This document shows, in pieces, positions 19,815-20,869 of a DNA stretch of 20,869 nt (the first letter of the stretch is position 1; each line of letters starts with the position of its first letter). Position numbers and translations under genes: made by a program. The notes below the pieces were generated by a model. It worked only from the letters and a program-made list of their open reading frames with translations. It ran no database searches and was not told the origin of the DNA. Source of the DNA: a virus; IMG/VR virus record IMGVR_UViG_3300010883_000638, positions 1 through 20,869 of that record; one strand, written 5' to 3'.

Positions 19815-20122
19815 TGACAGAATTAAATTTGAATTACGACAATGACTTTAGTAATGTTTTTAGCATTCAAGAAAACAAAAGCAAATGCTTTATTAACGCA
19901 TTATGTTTTACAGAAACCATTAAACATGCATCTTTAGAACTAGGTGTATCGGAGAAATGTATTTTTGATTTTATGAGTGGACAAGACATTACTAGAGAAC
20001 ATGTCAAGTTAATGAGAGAAGATTTTAATAAAACTAGAAAAGAAATAAAATTAAGATTTGATCCTGTTATAAGAGGAGAAAAAGTAATTTATTATAAAAA
20101 CAAAGAAAATGGTACAAATTAG
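19814..20122 (+). CDS. Hypothetical protein with possible helix-turn-helix (102 aa)
   Basis: The ATG at 19814 overlaps the polymerase stop (TAATG), a typical coupled start; an ATG 27 bases earlier in frame is less likely because it lies inside the polymerase C-terminus. Residues about 33-60 (ETIKHASLELGVSEKCIFDF) have the spacing of the short helix-turn-helix found in homing-endonuclease-associated and other phage DNA-binding modules (A-x-x-L-G-V-S-x-x-x-I). The C-terminus is basic. Probable DNA-binding accessory of the replication operon; no nuclease residues are seen. Confidence 0.68.
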   Translation: MTELNLNYDNDFSNVFSIQENKSKCFINALCFTETIKHASLELGVSEKCIFDFMSGQDITREHVKLMREDFNKTRKEIKLRFDPVIRGEKVIYYKNKENGTN

Positions 20123-20432
20123 AATTTTAACCCAGTATTTAGAGAATTACTCTGACACTGATGTTCCATATTGGAAAAACAAAGGAGGACATACTTTTAC
20201 TATTAAAGATGTTAACAGTGATTTAGTTATGTATTCTAATAATCTTAGTAAGATATTAGCTAATTTAGTAGAAACTGAAAATAACGAGCATAGTAAATAC
20301 AAGTACATAGAACATGAAGTACTGTTCCAAGAAGATGATTACTGTATTGATAATGCTATGCTTGCACAGGAAATACAAAATTATAATGGAAAAGATAGAA
20401 AAGATGGAACAACTTCGTCAAGAAATACTTGA
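20109..20432 (+). CDS. Hypothetical protein (107 aa)
   Basis: Starts at ATG 20109 inside the end of the previous gene (14-base overlap). It begins MVQIRILTQYLENYSDTDVP and has strands around WKNKGGHTFTIKDVN, then helices and an acidic segment. It is not recognised. The last 15 residues overlap the next small frame and look low in complexity, so the true C-terminus is as read but its importance is doubtful. Confidence 0.68.
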   Translation: MVQIRILTQYLENYSDTDVPYWKNKGGHTFTIKDVNSDLVMYSNNLSKILANLVETENNEHSKYKYIEHEVLFQEDDYCIDNAMLAQEIQNYNGKDRKDGTTSSRNT

Positions 20433-20526
20433 TGAAAAAATGAAAGATAATCCTAATGTAAAGTATATTAGAATTTTACAACAAATGTTAGATAGAGTAC
20501 ATAAGAAATACAAAAGTGTTAAATAA
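20386..20526 (+). CDS. Small helical protein (46 aa), overlapping
   Basis: From ATG 20386 the product is a single charged helix (MEKIEKMEQLRQEILDEKMK, then NPNVKYIRILQQMLDRVHKK), a likely coiled coil. The frame extends upstream to 20314, but the translation there is Cys/Met/hydrophobic in a way unlike the rest and lies wholly inside the 107-aa gene, so the shorter start is preferred. Overlaps the previous gene by 47 bases. Confidence 0.55.
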   Translation: MEKIEKMEQLRQEILDEKMKDNPNVKYIRILQQMLDRVHKKYKSVK

Positions 20527-20638
20527 GTTTACAAACATAATCGTAAGTGGGCTTTTGCTAATAATTTATTATGTAGGTATTGTTACATTAAAAATAAAAA
20601 GTAATGGAGGGAGAAATAGAAGTAAATTTAATAAATAA
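20516..20638 (+). CDS. Possible small single-span membrane protein, GTG start (40 aa)
   Basis: GTG at 20516 overlaps the end of the 46-aa gene. The product begins MLNKFTNIIVSGLLLIIYYV, one membrane helix (about 7-25), followed by a basic tail (KIKSNGGRNRSKFNK). It overlaps the start of the next gene by 35 bases. The membrane helix plus positively charged tail makes sense as a protein, but the non-ATG start and short length leave doubt. Confidence 0.42.
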   Translation: MLNKFTNIIVSGLLLIIYYVGIVTLKIKSNGGRNRSKFNK

Positions 20639-20869
20639 TACTATAGAAGATCTTAAACGTATAGATATTAACCAGCAAATAATAAAACTTCTTGCTGACG
20701 AAGCAAAAGTAAAGCAAAATAGAATAAACATGGACAGGACAGAAATGATTGAAAAAATACTAGATTTCTCAGGAGATAAGTTTGAAACAAAAGAAGATCT
20801 TATTGAATTAGCAAAAGAAAGTAGCTATGCATTAATGAAAAGATTAATTATTCTTAAAAAATCTAATAA
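20604..20869 (+). CDS. Partial hypothetical protein, N-terminus (runs off the right edge)
   Basis: ATG 20604, preceded at short distance by A-rich sequence, opens a frame of 88 codons with no stop before the window ends. The product is hydrophilic and helical (MEGEIEVNLINNTIEDLKRI ... MDRTEMIEKILDF ... KEDLIELAKESSYALMKRLI), with no signal peptide or known motif. It continues the series of closely packed small genes behind the polymerase. Length and function cannot be judged because the 3' end is missing. Confidence 0.68.
   Translation, partial: MEGEIEVNLINNTIEDLKRIDINQQIIKLLADEAKVKQNRINMDRTEMIEKILDFSGDKFETKEDLIELAKESSYALMKRLIILKKSN

Noticed and set aside
1-20869. Genome-wide stop-codon reassignment as known in some crAss-like phages
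   Set aside because: Genes here end in TAA, TAG and TGA in sensible places, and the long genes contain no in-frame TAG or TGA; only the single TAA in the scaffold-position gene is odd.

Overview
The window looks like about 21 kb of a lytic, tailed double-stranded DNA phage of the crAss-like group (order Crassvirales), infecting a low-GC Bacteroidota host, probably a flavobacterium. Three things support this. The capsid, portal and large terminase proteins carry motifs I recognise from that group. A degenerate IHF/HU-like gene lies in the packaging block, as it does there. Starts lack Shine-Dalgarno sequences and are preceded by A/T-rich leaders, and leftward promoters fit the Bacteroidota pattern (TTTG, about 20 bases, TAnnTTTG). 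No integrase, transposase, tRNA or CRISPR array is visible. All of this was read by eye, without database searches.

Positions 1 to 13380 form one leftward (minus-strand) virion and packaging block. In transcription order it holds: a winged-helix protein, a 91-aa protein, an unlisted 58-aa protein, a 125-aa protein, a second probable winged-helix protein (185 aa), the IHF/HU-like protein, a 178-aa protein in the small-terminase position, the large terminase (TerL), the portal, a scaffold-position gene interrupted by one in-frame TAA, the major capsid protein, three head-tail connector or head proteins, a 437-aa structural protein, and the start of another structural gene running off the left edge. 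Terminators lie after the major capsid gene and after the 437-aa gene.

Positions 13381 to 13930 are a divergent, AT-rich control region without a convincing gene. It holds about seven copies of an imperfect palindrome (ACTGTTA-N6-TGATAGT and variants). One copy covers the -33 element, and another the likely start site, of the leftward promoter. A strong leftward terminator sits inside the region, so a short leftward RNA may be made there. A replication origin with iterons is an alternative reading.

Positions 13931 to 20869 run rightward and look like the early and replication block. First come small proteins of unknown role, separated by hairpins, terminators and a structured intergenic stretch (14900 to 15192). 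These include a two-segment membrane protein and two proteins with signal peptides. Next is a family A DNA polymerase with a 3'-5' exonuclease domain, preceded by a 108-aa partner gene and followed by a tight series of overlapping small genes running off the right edge.

The most notable items are the operator array with built-in promoter elements, the single TAA splitting the scaffold-position gene, the candidate leftward RNA, the structured RNA region, the cluster of exported small proteins, and an EF-hand-like loop in the portal C-terminus.
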